Assembly: GCF_017876295.1 (NCBI RefSeq)
Contig: NZ_JAGINT010000001.1
Span: 3,162,001-3,226,000, forward strand
Length of the DNA: 64,000 nucleotides
Source of the DNA: Kribbella aluminosa
Lineage (GTDB): Bacteria > Actinomycetota > Actinomycetes > Propionibacteriales > Kribbellaceae
Direction of reading: 5' to 3'
A program made the translations under genes and the position numbers. This document shows, piece by piece, positions 50,926 to 59,615 of the stretch. The first letter of the stretch is position 1. Each line of letters begins with the position of its first letter. The notes below the pieces were generated by a model. The model saw only the letters and a list, made by a program, of their open reading frames with translations, did not search any database and had not been told where the DNA came from.

Positions 50926-51420
50926 CTACAGGGCCTCGCGGGCGTAGATGATGTAGGCGACCGGGGTGCCGATGAGCATGGTGGCGGCCAGGAGGAGGAT
51001 CAGGATGTTGCGGAAGCGTTCTACGCCCAGGGACGTGGTGTAGAAGGAGTCCGGGTTGCGCTGGTCGTAGACGATATCGACCTTGTCGCCGATGTGCCGG
51101 GCGTGGCTCCACAGCTGCGGGGTCTGGGTCGTGGTGTGGAAGCTGCCGTCGGCGGATCTGAAGCCGATCGTGACCTCGGTGCCGCCGCCCGTTCCCTGGG
51201 GCTCGGACGGGAGTTTGTGGGCGGCGACGATCTCGCCGCGCGCCCGGGCCTGGTGGTCGGCCAGGTCGCCGAGGTCGTTGATCCGGTGGACGCCCCAGAA
51301 CAGCGTGACGATGCCGACCGTGAACATGCCGACCGCCATCGCAGTGAACACGGTCCAGGTGACGACGACGCCGAGTTGCCTCCGGCGGGTCAGCCGCCGC
51401 GCCGAACACTGGGTGCTCAC
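50926..51420 (-). CDS. DUF3592-type two-helix membrane protein
   Basis: 164 residues from the GTG at 51418-51420 (a TTG three codons earlier is possible). Two helices (VVVTWTVFTAMAVGMFTVGIVTLFWGV; NILILLLAATMLIGTPVAYIIYA) flank an outside beta domain (ARARGEIVAAHK...VTIGFRSADGSFHTTTQTPQ...GDKVDIVYDQRNPDSF), the DUF3592 pattern. The function is unknown. Confidence 0.82.
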   Translation of the reverse strand: MSTQCSARRLTRRRQLGVVVTWTVFTAMAVGMFTVGIVTLFWGVHRINDLGDLADHQARARGEIVAAHKLPSEPQGTGGGTEVTIGFRSADGSFHTTTQTPQLWSHARHIGDKVDIVYDQRNPDSFYTTSLGVERFRNILILLLAATMLIGTPVAYIIYAREAL

Positions 51421-51573
51421 AGCTCTCAAGAGAACTCGGCGTCCGCGTTCTGTCCACTCGAACCGGCGCGCCGCGTCGCGGTACCGAATGCCTGAATCTG
51501 CCTGTCTTCAAGCCTTGACGAGCAGTTCTGCGCAATGGCTAACTGTCGGCACCCGCCTGTCCGAGGAGACTCG

Positions 51574-54500
51574 ATGCGCCTGCTCCGGTCTGCTGTCTGC
51601 GTGCTCGCCCTGGCCGCCCCGTTCGCGATCGCGCCGCCCTTGGCAGGCGCCGCCCCACCACCAGCCGTCTCACTACCCGTCGCCGTGTCCCCCCAGCCGC
51701 AGCAGCTCGTGCAGCGCGACGACGGCTTCCCGATCACCCCGGTGGTCGGTCTCGTCCGTACGGCGCGCACCGATGCCGACGCCGAGCGCGTCGTACGGCA
51801 GGCGCTGGCCCGCGCCGGCGTGAAGACGGTCCGGACCACCGACGGCGCCGACCCCGGTACGCCGACCACGATCTGGCTGGGCCGCGACGCGCAGGTGCTC
51901 AACGCGCTCCGCGTCAAGGACAGCACCGGGCTCCCCGCCGAAGGGTACGTACTGGCTGCCGGTCGCGGCCGGGACGACCGGGCCCAGGTAGTGCTCGACG
52001 GCGTCGATGCCGACGGCACCTACTACGCGGCGCAGTCGTTCGCCCAGCTGATCCAGGCTCACGCCGGACGCGACCGGCTGCCCGGTGTCGCGATCCGCGA
52101 CTGGCCGACGATGCGCTACCGCGGCGCGATCGAGGGCTTCTACGGTACGCCGTGGTCGCAGGCCGACCGGCTGGACGAGCTCAGCTACCTCGGCGAGCAC
52201 CGGATGAACACCTACGAGTACGCGCCGAAGGACGACCCGTACCACCGCGAGCAGTGGCGCGACCCGTACCCGGCCGACAAGCTCGCGCAGCTCGCCGAGC
52301 TGGTCACCCGCGCCCGGCAGAACAAGGTCGACTTCACGTTCGCGCTGTCGCCCGGCCTGTCGATCTGCTACACGTCCGAGGCCGACTTCCAGGCGCTGAT
52401 CGCGAAGTTCGAGGCGTTGTACGACGTCGGCGCGCGTTCGTTCAACGTGCCGCTCGACGACATCGACTACAACAGCTGGCACTGCGACGCGGACAAGGCG
52501 AAGTACGGGACGGGCGGTGGCGCCGCCGGGCGGGCGCAGAGCGATCTGCTGAACCGGGTGCAGCGCGAATGGGTGCAGACCAAGCCGGACGTCGCCCCGC
52601 TGCAGATGGTGCCGACCGAGTACTACAACGTCAGCGAGACACCGTACAAGCAGGCCCTGCGCGACCAGCTCGACAGCCACGTCGTCGTGCACTGGACCGG
52701 GATCGGGGTGGTGCCGCGGACGATCACCGCGGCGCAGGCGGCCCAGGCGAAGGCGGTGTTCGGCCACGACATCCTGATCTGGGACAACTACCCGGTCAAC
52801 GACTACGCGGCCGGCCGACTGCTGCTCGCGCCGTACACGGGCCGCGAACCGGCCATCGCGGACAGCGTCGCCGGCGTCATCTCGAACCCGATGAACCAGG
52901 CCGCGGTCAGCAAGGTCGCGCTGTACTCGTTCGCCGAGCTCGGCTGGAATCCCGCGAAGTACGACCCGCAGGCGTCCTGGCGTCGCGCTCTCGCCGAACG
53001 GGCGGGCGGCGACCCGGGTGTGACCGCCGCCCTCCAGGTGTTCGCCGATCTCAACACGTACGACGGCACGCTGCACCCGGAGAGCGCTCCGGTGTTCGCC
53101 GCCGCGGTCGACCAGTTCTGGCAGCTGTGGCGGTCCGGCCGCCGTCCCGAAGCGATCGCGGTACTGCGACCGAAGGTGAACGCGATCGCCGCCGCTCCGG
53201 CCACCATCCGCGCCAAGGTGGTCGACCCCGCCTTCGCCGTCCAGGCCGAATCGTGGCTCAAGGCAACGGAGCTGTGGGGCCAGGCAATGAACAGCGCCAT
53301 CGATCTGCTGGCCGCCCTGGATGCGGGTGACGGAGCGCGCGCCTGGACCGCGCGCCAGCAGGTGAGCGCACTCGTCGCCCAGGCGAAGGCGATCCGCGAC
53401 AGCCGGCTCCCGCACAGCGGCACCTATCCGCGGATCGGCGAGGGCGTCGTCGACGAGCTGATCGCCGAGACCGCCCGCGTCCAGGACCGCTGGCTCGGCG
53501 TCCAGCCCGGACGTACGGCGACGACCAGCCTCGGCACGTACCAGGACAACGGGCCGGCCCGGATGATCGACGGCGACCCGAACACGTACTACTGGAGCAA
53601 CGGCTCGCCGAGCTCCGGCTCCGAGATCCGCGTCGATCTTGGTCAACTGTCGACAATCGGATCGATCACCATCCTGATGGGCAAGTCGTCGAGCCCGAAC
53701 GACTACATCCACTCCGGAGCGCTCGAGTACTCGGCCGACGGCACCCGCTGGACCGAGCTCACCCGCGCGACCACGGCCGAGGTACGTGCCACGGCCCCGG
53801 CGGGCACGACCGCGCGCTACGTCCGGTACCGCTCGTTGAGCTCGAGCGACTACTGGCTGGTCGTCCGCGAGTTCACGGTCGAGACGATCGGCGGGCGGAC
53901 GACCACCCTGACCGCGAGCGGTACGCCGGCCCCCGCCGCGGGCTCGTCGTTCCAGCAGGCCGTGGACGGCAACCTCGACACCGCCTACGTGCCGTCGACC
54001 GCGCCCGTCGCCGGCGATGTGTTGACAATCGGATTGTCGACACCGCGGGAGCTGGCCGGTCTCACGGTCCTGCAGCGGACCGTCGGGTCGGCGGACGTCG
54101 AGGTTCAGGTCGGGGGAGTGTGGCAGCGCGTCGGCTCCGTGTCGTCGGCGTACGCCGAGCTTCCGGTAGCGGACCTGAAGGCGGAAGCCGTGCGGCTGGT
54201 GTGGACGGGCGGTACGCCGGCCGTGGCCGAGGTGGTTCCGCTGTGGTCCGACACCCCGTTGGCCGCGGTGCGTGTCGACGAGAACCGTGCCGACGTGGTC
54301 CGCGGCCAGACCTCGACCTTCACCGTCGACGTCGCGGCCGAACGCGGCGCCGACGTCAGCGGCACGCTCGCCATCACGCCACCGACAGGCTGGACGGTCG
54401 ACGCGGCGTCGTCCGTCAGGGTCAAGCGCGGCTTCACCCAGTCCGTCCCGGTCAAGCTGACGCCACCCGCCGACGCACCCCTCGCCGACGTGGACATCCC

Positions 54501-54963
54501 GGTAAAACTCACCGTCGGGCGGACCGTCTTCGACGCAGTGCTACCAGTCGCCGTCCGTCCGCGGACCGCGACGACGAACATCGCCCTGCACCGCCCGGCC
54601 GTTGCCTCCAGCATCGAGCCCGGTACGTCGTTCACCGCAGACCTGGCCGTCGACGGCAACCCCGGCACCCGCTGGGCCTCCGGCTACGACGACGCCTCCT
54701 GGCTGCAGGTCGACCTCGGTACTCCGACCCGCCTCGGCAAGGTCGTACTGCGCTGGGAGACGGCATACGGATCGGCGTACCGGATCCAGGTGTCCGACGA
54801 CGGGACCACCTGGACGACCGCGACCGAGGTCGCGAACGGCGACGGTGGTGTCGACACGCTCTGGCTCGATACCACCGCCCGGTACGTCCGCCTGCAGGGC
54901 ATCCATCGGGCAACGCAGTACGGCTACTCGCTCTACGAACTGGAGGTCTACCCCGCGACCTAG
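51574..54963 (+). CDS. Secreted GH84 beta-N-acetylglucosaminidase with binding modules
   Basis: 1129 residues with GAGGAG before the ATG. A Sec signal (1-26, AGAAPPP) is followed by a GH20b-like N-domain (about 30-175) and the GH84 barrel (about 180-480). The barrel has YRGAIEGFYGTPWS and the catalytic Asp pair in NVPLDDIDYN (Asp295-Asp296). Next come a helical domain (about 480-650), an F5/8C module (about 650-770), a second beta region, an NEW3-like module (about 900-990) and a C-terminal CBM32 (TRWASGYDDASWLQVDLGT). It trims GlcNAc from hyaluronan, glycoproteins or cell-wall material. Confidence 0.93.
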   Translation: MRLLRSAVCVLALAAPFAIAPPLAGAAPPPAVSLPVAVSPQPQQLVQRDDGFPITPVVGLVRTARTDADAERVVRQALARAGVKTVRTTDGADPGTPTTIWLGRDAQVLNALRVKDSTGLPAEGYVLAAGRGRDDRAQVVLDGVDADGTYYAAQSFAQLIQAHAGRDRLPGVAIRDWPTMRYRGAIEGFYGTPWSQADRLDELSYLGEHRMNTYEYAPKDDPYHREQWRDPYPADKLAQLAELVTRARQNKVDFTFALSPGLSICYTSEADFQALIAKFEALYDVGARSFNVPLDDIDYNSWHCDADKAKYGTGGGAAGRAQSDLLNRVQREWVQTKPDVAPLQMVPTEYYNVSETPYKQALRDQLDSHVVVHWTGIGVVPRTITAAQAAQAKAVFGHDILIWDNYPVNDYAAGRLLLAPYTGREPAIADSVAGVISNPMNQAAVSKVALYSFAELGWNPAKYDPQASWRRALAERAGGDPGVTAALQVFADLNTYDGTLHPESAPVFAAAVDQFWQLWRSGRRPEAIAVLRPKVNAIAAAPATIRAKVVDPAFAVQAESWLKATELWGQAMNSAIDLLAALDAGDGARAWTARQQVSALVAQAKAIRDSRLPHSGTYPRIGEGVVDELIAETARVQDRWLGVQPGRTATTSLGTYQDNGPARMIDGDPNTYYWSNGSPSSGSEIRVDLGQLSTIGSITILMGKSSSPNDYIHSGALEYSADGTRWTELTRATTAEVRATAPAGTTARYVRYRSLSSSDYWLVVREFTVETIGGRTTTLTASGTPAPAAGSSFQQAVDGNLDTAYVPSTAPVAGDVLTIGLSTPRELAGLTVLQRTVGSADVEVQVGGVWQRVGSVSSAYAELPVADLKAEAVRLVWTGGTPAVAEVVPLWSDTPLAAVRVDENRADVVRGQTSTFTVDVAAERGADVSGTLAITPPTGWTVDAASSVRVKRGFTQSVPVKLTPPADAPLADVDIPVKLTVGRTVFDAVLPVAVRPRTATTNIALHRPAVASSIEPGTSFTADLAVDGNPGTRWASGYDDASWLQVDLGTPTRLGKVVLRWETAYGSAYRIQVSDDGTTWTTATEVANGDGGVDTLWLDTTARYVRLQGIHRATQYGYSLYELEVYPAT

Positions 54964-55002
54964 CAGATGAGGCGCCGGATGAGAGGACGCTGAGAGGGGC
55001 GT

Positions 55003-57093
55003 GTGTGGGGCGCACCGGCGACCTACCGTGGAGTGGTGCGTACGGGTGGGCACGGGGTCCGGCTGCTGACGCGGCTCTTCGGCGTCAGTGCGCTCGCCGG
55101 CGCCCTCGCGGCCGGCCTGGTCGTGCCGATCGCGGGCTTCGTCGGCGTCGCCAGCGAGGCGGTGGTGGACACGCTGCGCAGCCTGCCGAAGGCGTTGAAC
55201 AGCCGGCCCGCCGACGTCGGGACGCGGATCCTGGCCGCGGACGGCAGCCTGATCGCGAACCTGTACGAGGAGAACCGGGTCCCGGTCGGGCTGGACAAGG
55301 TCGCGCCGGTGATGCGGCAGGCGATCATCTCGACCGAGGACTCGCGGTTCTATCAGCACGGAGCGATCGATCTGCAGGGCACGATGCGCGCGCTGATCCG
55401 CAACCACACCCAAGGCACCGAGCAGGGCGGCTCGAGCATCACTCAGCAGTACGTGAAGCTGACGCTGCTCGAGAACGCCCGGACCCCGGCGGAGCAGCGC
55501 GCCGCGACGGCCCCGACGTACCAGCGGAAACTCGTCGAGCTGCGGTACGCGATCGCGGTCGAGCAGCAGCAGTCCAAGGACCAGATCCTGGACGGGTACC
55601 TGAACCTCGCGAACTTCGGCGACGGGGCGTACGGCGTGCAGTCGGCCGCCCAGCACTACTTCGGCGTGAACGCCGCGGACCTCAGCCTGCCGGAGGCTGC
55701 GATGCTGGCCGGGCTGGCGAAGAACCCGAGCGGGTACGACCCGGTCACCCACCCCGCGCAGGCGACCGACCGGCGCGCGACGGTGATCCAGCGGATGCTG
55801 CAGCTCGGCGTCATCTCGCTCGCCGAGGCGAACTCGGCCCTCCGGTCGCCGGTGATCGACCTGTCCCAGATGCACCTGGTGCCGAACGGCTGCGGCAACT
55901 CGGCGTTCCCGTTCTACTGCGAGTACGTCGTCTCCAAGCTGCTCGCCAACCCGGCGCTCGGCGCGACGGTCGCGGTCCGCGACCAGTACCTGAAGACCGG
56001 CGGGCTGACGATCCGGACGTCGCTCGACCCGCGGATCCAGGCCGCGGCGCAGAAGTCGATCGACGAGCACAGCAAGCCGACCGACAACACGATCGCCGCG
56101 CTCACGGTCGTCCAGCCGGGCACCGGGCTGGTCAAGGCGATGGTGCAGAGCACGCCGTACGGCGAGGGGCGCCACGAGACGGCGTACAACTACAACGTCG
56201 AGAAGTCGTACGCGGGCGGGTACGGCGGGTTCCAGAACGGCTCGACGATGAAGGCGTTCACGATCGCGGCGGCGATCCAGCAGGGGATCCCGATCGACTA
56301 CAAGATCGACTCACCGAAACAGATCGACCTGAGCATGGTCCCGTTCCGGACCTGCACGGGGTGGACGCGCGACCAGAACTACCAGCCGAAGAACTCGTTG
56401 AAGAGCGGCAACTTCACCATGGTCGACGGCGCCCGGTACTCCGTGAACACGTACTTCCTGCAGCTGTCCCGCAAGACCGGGCTGTGCGCGCCGGCCACGA
56501 TCGCGGCCAAGCTCGGGATGTACAACGCGCAGACGTTGCAGCCGCTGGAGCAGGTCGTCTCGTTCACGCTCGGTGTCGGGTACGTGACCCCGCTGATGCT
56601 GTCGAACGCATACGCGACCTTCGCGGCCCGCGGCGTGTACTGCGAGCCGCTGCTGGTCACGTCGGTCATCGACCAGAACGGCAAGTACCTGTCGACGCCG
56701 GCCCAGTCCTGCAAGCAGGCCATCGAACCGTGGGTCGCCGACGGCGTCAACCGGGTGCTGAGCGCGGTCATGCAGCCAGGTGGGACCGGTGGGAACCTGA
56801 AGTTCGGCAGCTGGGACCTGGCCGGCAAGACCGGCACGATCAACCAGAACCTGGCGGTCTGGTTCTCCGGCTACTCCCCGAACCTCGCGGCCGCCGCGGT
56901 CGTCGCCGACGCGACCCCGCCGTACACGAACCTGATCGGGCAGACGCTGGACGGCCAGACCATCTCCGACCCGACCGGCTCCGGCACCGCCGGCCCGATC
57001 TGGGAGACCGCGATGCGCGGCGCCCTCGAGGGCCTGCCCCGCGACCACTTCACCGCCCCACCGTCCCGCGTCCTCGGCAGCCTCGGACCGTAA
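55003..57093 (+). CDS. Bifunctional penicillin-binding protein (class A)
   Basis: 696 residues; GTG 55003 has AGAGGGG ahead, though GTG 55036 could be used. One N-terminal helix (FGVSALAGALAAGLVVPIAGFVGV) is followed by the GT51 transglycosylase (IISTEDSRFYQHGAIDLQGTMRA; EQGGSSITQQYVK). The transpeptidase has SXXK (GSTMKAFT, Ser about 414), SVN (RYSVNTYF) and KTG (LAGKTGTINQ, about 609). It polymerises and cross-links peptidoglycan. No PASTA domain is present. A 5-base-stem GAAA hairpin at 57127-57140 may weakly terminate. Confidence 0.94.
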   Translation: MWGAPATYRGVVRTGGHGVRLLTRLFGVSALAGALAAGLVVPIAGFVGVASEAVVDTLRSLPKALNSRPADVGTRILAADGSLIANLYEENRVPVGLDKVAPVMRQAIISTEDSRFYQHGAIDLQGTMRALIRNHTQGTEQGGSSITQQYVKLTLLENARTPAEQRAATAPTYQRKLVELRYAIAVEQQQSKDQILDGYLNLANFGDGAYGVQSAAQHYFGVNAADLSLPEAAMLAGLAKNPSGYDPVTHPAQATDRRATVIQRMLQLGVISLAEANSALRSPVIDLSQMHLVPNGCGNSAFPFYCEYVVSKLLANPALGATVAVRDQYLKTGGLTIRTSLDPRIQAAAQKSIDEHSKPTDNTIAALTVVQPGTGLVKAMVQSTPYGEGRHETAYNYNVEKSYAGGYGGFQNGSTMKAFTIAAAIQQGIPIDYKIDSPKQIDLSMVPFRTCTGWTRDQNYQPKNSLKSGNFTMVDGARYSVNTYFLQLSRKTGLCAPATIAAKLGMYNAQTLQPLEQVVSFTLGVGYVTPLMLSNAYATFAARGVYCEPLLVTSVIDQNGKYLSTPAQSCKQAIEPWVADGVNRVLSAVMQPGGTGGNLKFGSWDLAGKTGTINQNLAVWFSGYSPNLAAAAVVADATPPYTNLIGQTLDGQTISDPTGSGTAGPIWETAMRGALEGLPRDHFTAPPSRVLGSLGP

Positions 57094-57126
57094 CCGCAAG
57101 CGAGTGGACCTCCAGGCACGCAAAAC

Positions 57127-57140
57127 CCCCGGAAACGGGG
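57127..57140. terminator. Short GAAA-tetraloop hairpin after the PBP gene
   Basis: CCCCG-GAAA-CGGGG forms a small stable hairpin 34 bases after the PBP stop. No T-run follows, so it would act at most as an actinobacterial-type weak terminator. Confidence 0.3.
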
Positions 57141-57240
57141 TGAATTCGGGCCTTTCGGGCGGGTTCTGCCTGCGTGCAGGTCCGCACTACCCGGGCGGGA
57201 CCGGGTCGAGCCCGGGTCCAGGCGCTGATCGGGTACACCG

Positions 57241-57298
57241 ACCCGACGCCGGCCAACCCGACGCCGGCCAACCCGACGCCGGCCAACCCGACGCTGGC
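57241..57298. repeat. 15-base tandem repeat, nearly four copies
   Basis: The unit ACCCGACGCCGGCCA occupies 57241-57255, 57256-57270 and 57271-57285; a fourth copy (57286-57298) has T for C and then diverges. It lies between the convergent PBP and FadR-type genes and encodes nothing recognisable. Confidence 0.9.
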
Positions 57299-57330
57299 CC
57301 GTCCGATGACGCCCGGCGGCCGGTGCTGTG

Positions 57331-57990
57331 TCAGGTGCTGCTTTCCAGTAGGGACAGCGAAGCAGCGGCAGCGGTGGTGCTGTCGCCCGCTTCGATGGCG
57401 GCGGCCAGGGCTTCGTGCCAGCTGTCCTCGCCGGACGAGAAGACCTGCAGGCACTTGTCGTCGCGGACGCTTTCGGCGAGGGCCCGGGCGAAGCTCGTGT
57501 AGAGCTCGATGAGGACCGGGTTGTGCGAGGCGCGGGCCACGCACAGGTGGAACTCGACGTCGTTGGTGACGAAGGCGGCCTCGTCACCCGCTTCGCCGGC
57601 AGCGGCCCGTGCCATCAGCGCCCTGTCCAGCGCGCGGACGTCGGCGCTGGTACGACGGGACGCGGCCAGCCCGGCGGCCACGATGTCGAGGCCGCGGCGG
57701 ACCTCGACCACGTCGCTGTGTTCGGCCACGCCGAGCCGGCGCCGGATCGCGACGTCGGTGGCGTCCCGGGCGGTCACGTAGGTGCCGTCGCCCTGCCGGG
57801 TGGCGAGCAGGCCGGCATGCACCAGGCCGCGCACCGCCTCGCGGACCGACGCCCGGCTGACACCGAGCTGACCGACCAGTTCGGTCTCCGACGGGATGCG
57901 CTCACCGACCGACCACCGGCCCGCGGTGATCTCCTCGCGGAGCTGGGTTCCGACGGACTCGACCAGAGAGACCCGCTCGACTTTTTTCAT
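57331..57990 (-). CDS. FadR-type GntR regulator (FCD domain)
   Basis: 219 residues from the ATG at 57988-57990, with GAGG upstream. A GntR winged helix (about 5-75: REEITAGRWSVGERIPSETELVGQLGVSRASVREAVRGLVHAGLLATRQGDGTYV) is followed by an all-helical FCD ligand domain (about 85-215) with FHLCVARASHNPVL. It is divergent from the catabolic genes at 58095 onward, which it should repress until their substrate or an organic acid is bound. Its operator is at 58020-58036. Confidence 0.92.
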   Translation of the reverse strand: MKKVERVSLVESVGTQLREEITAGRWSVGERIPSETELVGQLGVSRASVREAVRGLVHAGLLATRQGDGTYVTARDATDVAIRRRLGVAEHSDVVEVRRGLDIVAAGLAASRRTSADVRALDRALMARAAAGEAGDEAAFVTNDVEFHLCVARASHNPVLIELYTSFARALAESVRDDKCLQVFSSGEDSWHEALAAAIEAGDSTTAAAASLSLLESST

Positions 57991-58019
57991 CGCAGCCTCT
58001 TCCTCAAACATCAGATGAC

Positions 58020-58036
58020 TGGTAATCCTATCACCA
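58020..58036. promoter_or_regulatory. FadR-type operator between regulator and transporter
   Basis: TGGTAATCCTATCACCA is a 17-base dyad: TGGT-x-AT-CCT-AT-x-ACCA, with only one mismatched pair. TGGT...ACCA is the common core of FadR-subfamily sites. It lies 29 bases upstream of the regulator's start and 58 bases before the MFS start, so it can control both directions. Confidence 0.65.
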
Positions 58037-58094
58037 AGCAACCCCGAGATCCCGGCTCGGTTCCGACGAACATCCTCCTGAGGAGGTCGGTCCG

Positions 58095-59615
58095 ATGCAC
58101 TCGACTGAATCACCGAACCAGCTCGCCTCCGAGCAGGTTCGCCAGACCAAGCCTGCTCCTGGGCCTGCTCCTGGGCCTGCTCCTGGGCCTGACCCTAGGC
58201 CCGGCTCCGGTTCCGACGCGGTGTCGGTGGTCGGTCGCGTCCTGGACGCGATCCCGTTCAACCGTGCGCACCGCCTGATCCTGCTGATGGTATTGCTCGG
58301 CGCGTTCTTCGACGTGATGGAGGAGAACTCGCTCGGCGCCGTCGGCCCGGCGCTGAAGTCGGTGTGGAACATCTCCACGCCCGAGCTCGCCTTCCTGCAG
58401 ACCGTCACGATCGGCGCGATGATCATCGGCAAGGTGGTCACCGGCGCGCTCGGCGACCACAAGGGCCGCCGGTTCGCGCTCGGGTTCAACCTCGCCATCT
58501 ACTGTCTCGGCGCGCTGATCTGCGCGCTCGCCCCGGGGTACGCCGTACTCGCGATCGGCCGGTTCATCGTCGGCGTCGGCCTCGGCGGCGAGATCGCCGC
58601 CGGGATGACGATGCTCAGCGAACTGGTGTCGACGAAGTACCGCGGCGCGGTGGTCGCCTCGCTGAACGTCGGCGCCGGCGGCTTCGGCAACGTGGTGTCG
58701 TTCGGCTTCGCGGCCGTCATCCTCGGGCCGCTCGGCAACTTCTTCGGCGGCCCGCACAACAGCTGGCGGTGGATGTTCGGCCTGCTGGTGCTGCCCGCGC
58801 TGCTCGTGCTCGTGTACCGGCGGTTCCTCCCGGAAACACCGCGCTTCCTCGCCTCGCGGGGCCGGATCGACGAGGCGAACGGCGTCCTCACCCGGCTGGC
58901 GAACGGCCGCCTGAAGGACACCGGCGGCCCGGTCACGCCGTACATCCAGAACCCCGGTGCCATGGCGGCCCCGGTCGAGAAGGTGCGACTGTCCGAGGTG
59001 TTCCGCGGCGTCCTGCTCCGGCGTACGGCGTCCCTGGCGGTGATCTCGTGGATGACCTTCGGTGCGCAGGTGACCGTACTGGTGCTGATGCCGACGATCC
59101 TCGTCGAGCAGGGCTACACGATCACCAAGAGCCTCGCGTTCACGATGGTGATGAACCTGGGCAGCCTGTTCGGCGCCGCCGCGGCGACCTGGGCGGCGCT
59201 GCGGCTGCCGCGCCGCGCGGTGATCACCGGCGGTGCCGTCGCGGCCTGCCTGGCGGCGCTCGCGTTCGGGTTCCTGGCCAAGTCGCCGGCGCTGGTGCTG
59301 ATCCTCGGCGCACTGTTCCAGTTCTTCGTGCTGCTGCTGAACAGCACGATCTTCGCGTGGGCCCCGGAGCTGTATCCGACCCGGGTCCGCGCGTTCGGCA
59401 CCGCGATGGTGGCGGTCCAGGGCAATGTCGCCGGGGCGTTCGTCCCGATCGGCGCCGGGCTGCTGCTCGACCACGCAGGCGTGGTCGCGGTGTTCGTCCT
59501 GATCGCCGTCATGTACTGCGTGATGGCGGTCGCGAGCCGGTTCGCGCCGGAGACGCACGGCCGCTCGCTCGAGGACATCAACTCCGAAACAACATCCCAA
59601 GGAGTCTCACAATGA
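58095..59615 (+). CDS. MFS carrier (aromatic/organic-acid or sugar type)
   Basis: 506 residues with GAGGAGG nine bases ahead. An unusual soluble leader carries a Pro-Gly-Ala repeat (PAPGPAPGPAPGPDPRPG), from a 12-base tandem DNA repeat. Twelve helices follow. Helix 1-2 (LLGAFFDVMEENSLGAVGPAL), the loop GALGDHKGRRFALG and GRFIVGVGLGGEIAAGMTMLSEL, and PETPRFLASRGR after helix 6 place it in the metabolite:H+ symporter-type MFS. It should import the substrate of the downstream enzymes. It is coupled to the next gene (ATGA). Confidence 0.9.
   Translation: MHSTESPNQLASEQVRQTKPAPGPAPGPAPGPDPRPGSGSDAVSVVGRVLDAIPFNRAHRLILLMVLLGAFFDVMEENSLGAVGPALKSVWNISTPELAFLQTVTIGAMIIGKVVTGALGDHKGRRFALGFNLAIYCLGALICALAPGYAVLAIGRFIVGVGLGGEIAAGMTMLSELVSTKYRGAVVASLNVGAGGFGNVVSFGFAAVILGPLGNFFGGPHNSWRWMFGLLVLPALLVLVYRRFLPETPRFLASRGRIDEANGVLTRLANGRLKDTGGPVTPYIQNPGAMAAPVEKVRLSEVFRGVLLRRTASLAVISWMTFGAQVTVLVLMPTILVEQGYTITKSLAFTMVMNLGSLFGAAAATWAALRLPRRAVITGGAVAACLAALAFGFLAKSPALVLILGALFQFFVLLLNSTIFAWAPELYPTRVRAFGTAMVAVQGNVAGAFVPIGAGLLLDHAGVVAVFVLIAVMYCVMAVASRFAPETHGRSLEDINSETTSQGVSQ

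Noticed and set aside
57241..57298. Possible CRISPR array
   Set aside because: The 15-base units are contiguous with no spacers, and no cas genes are near.
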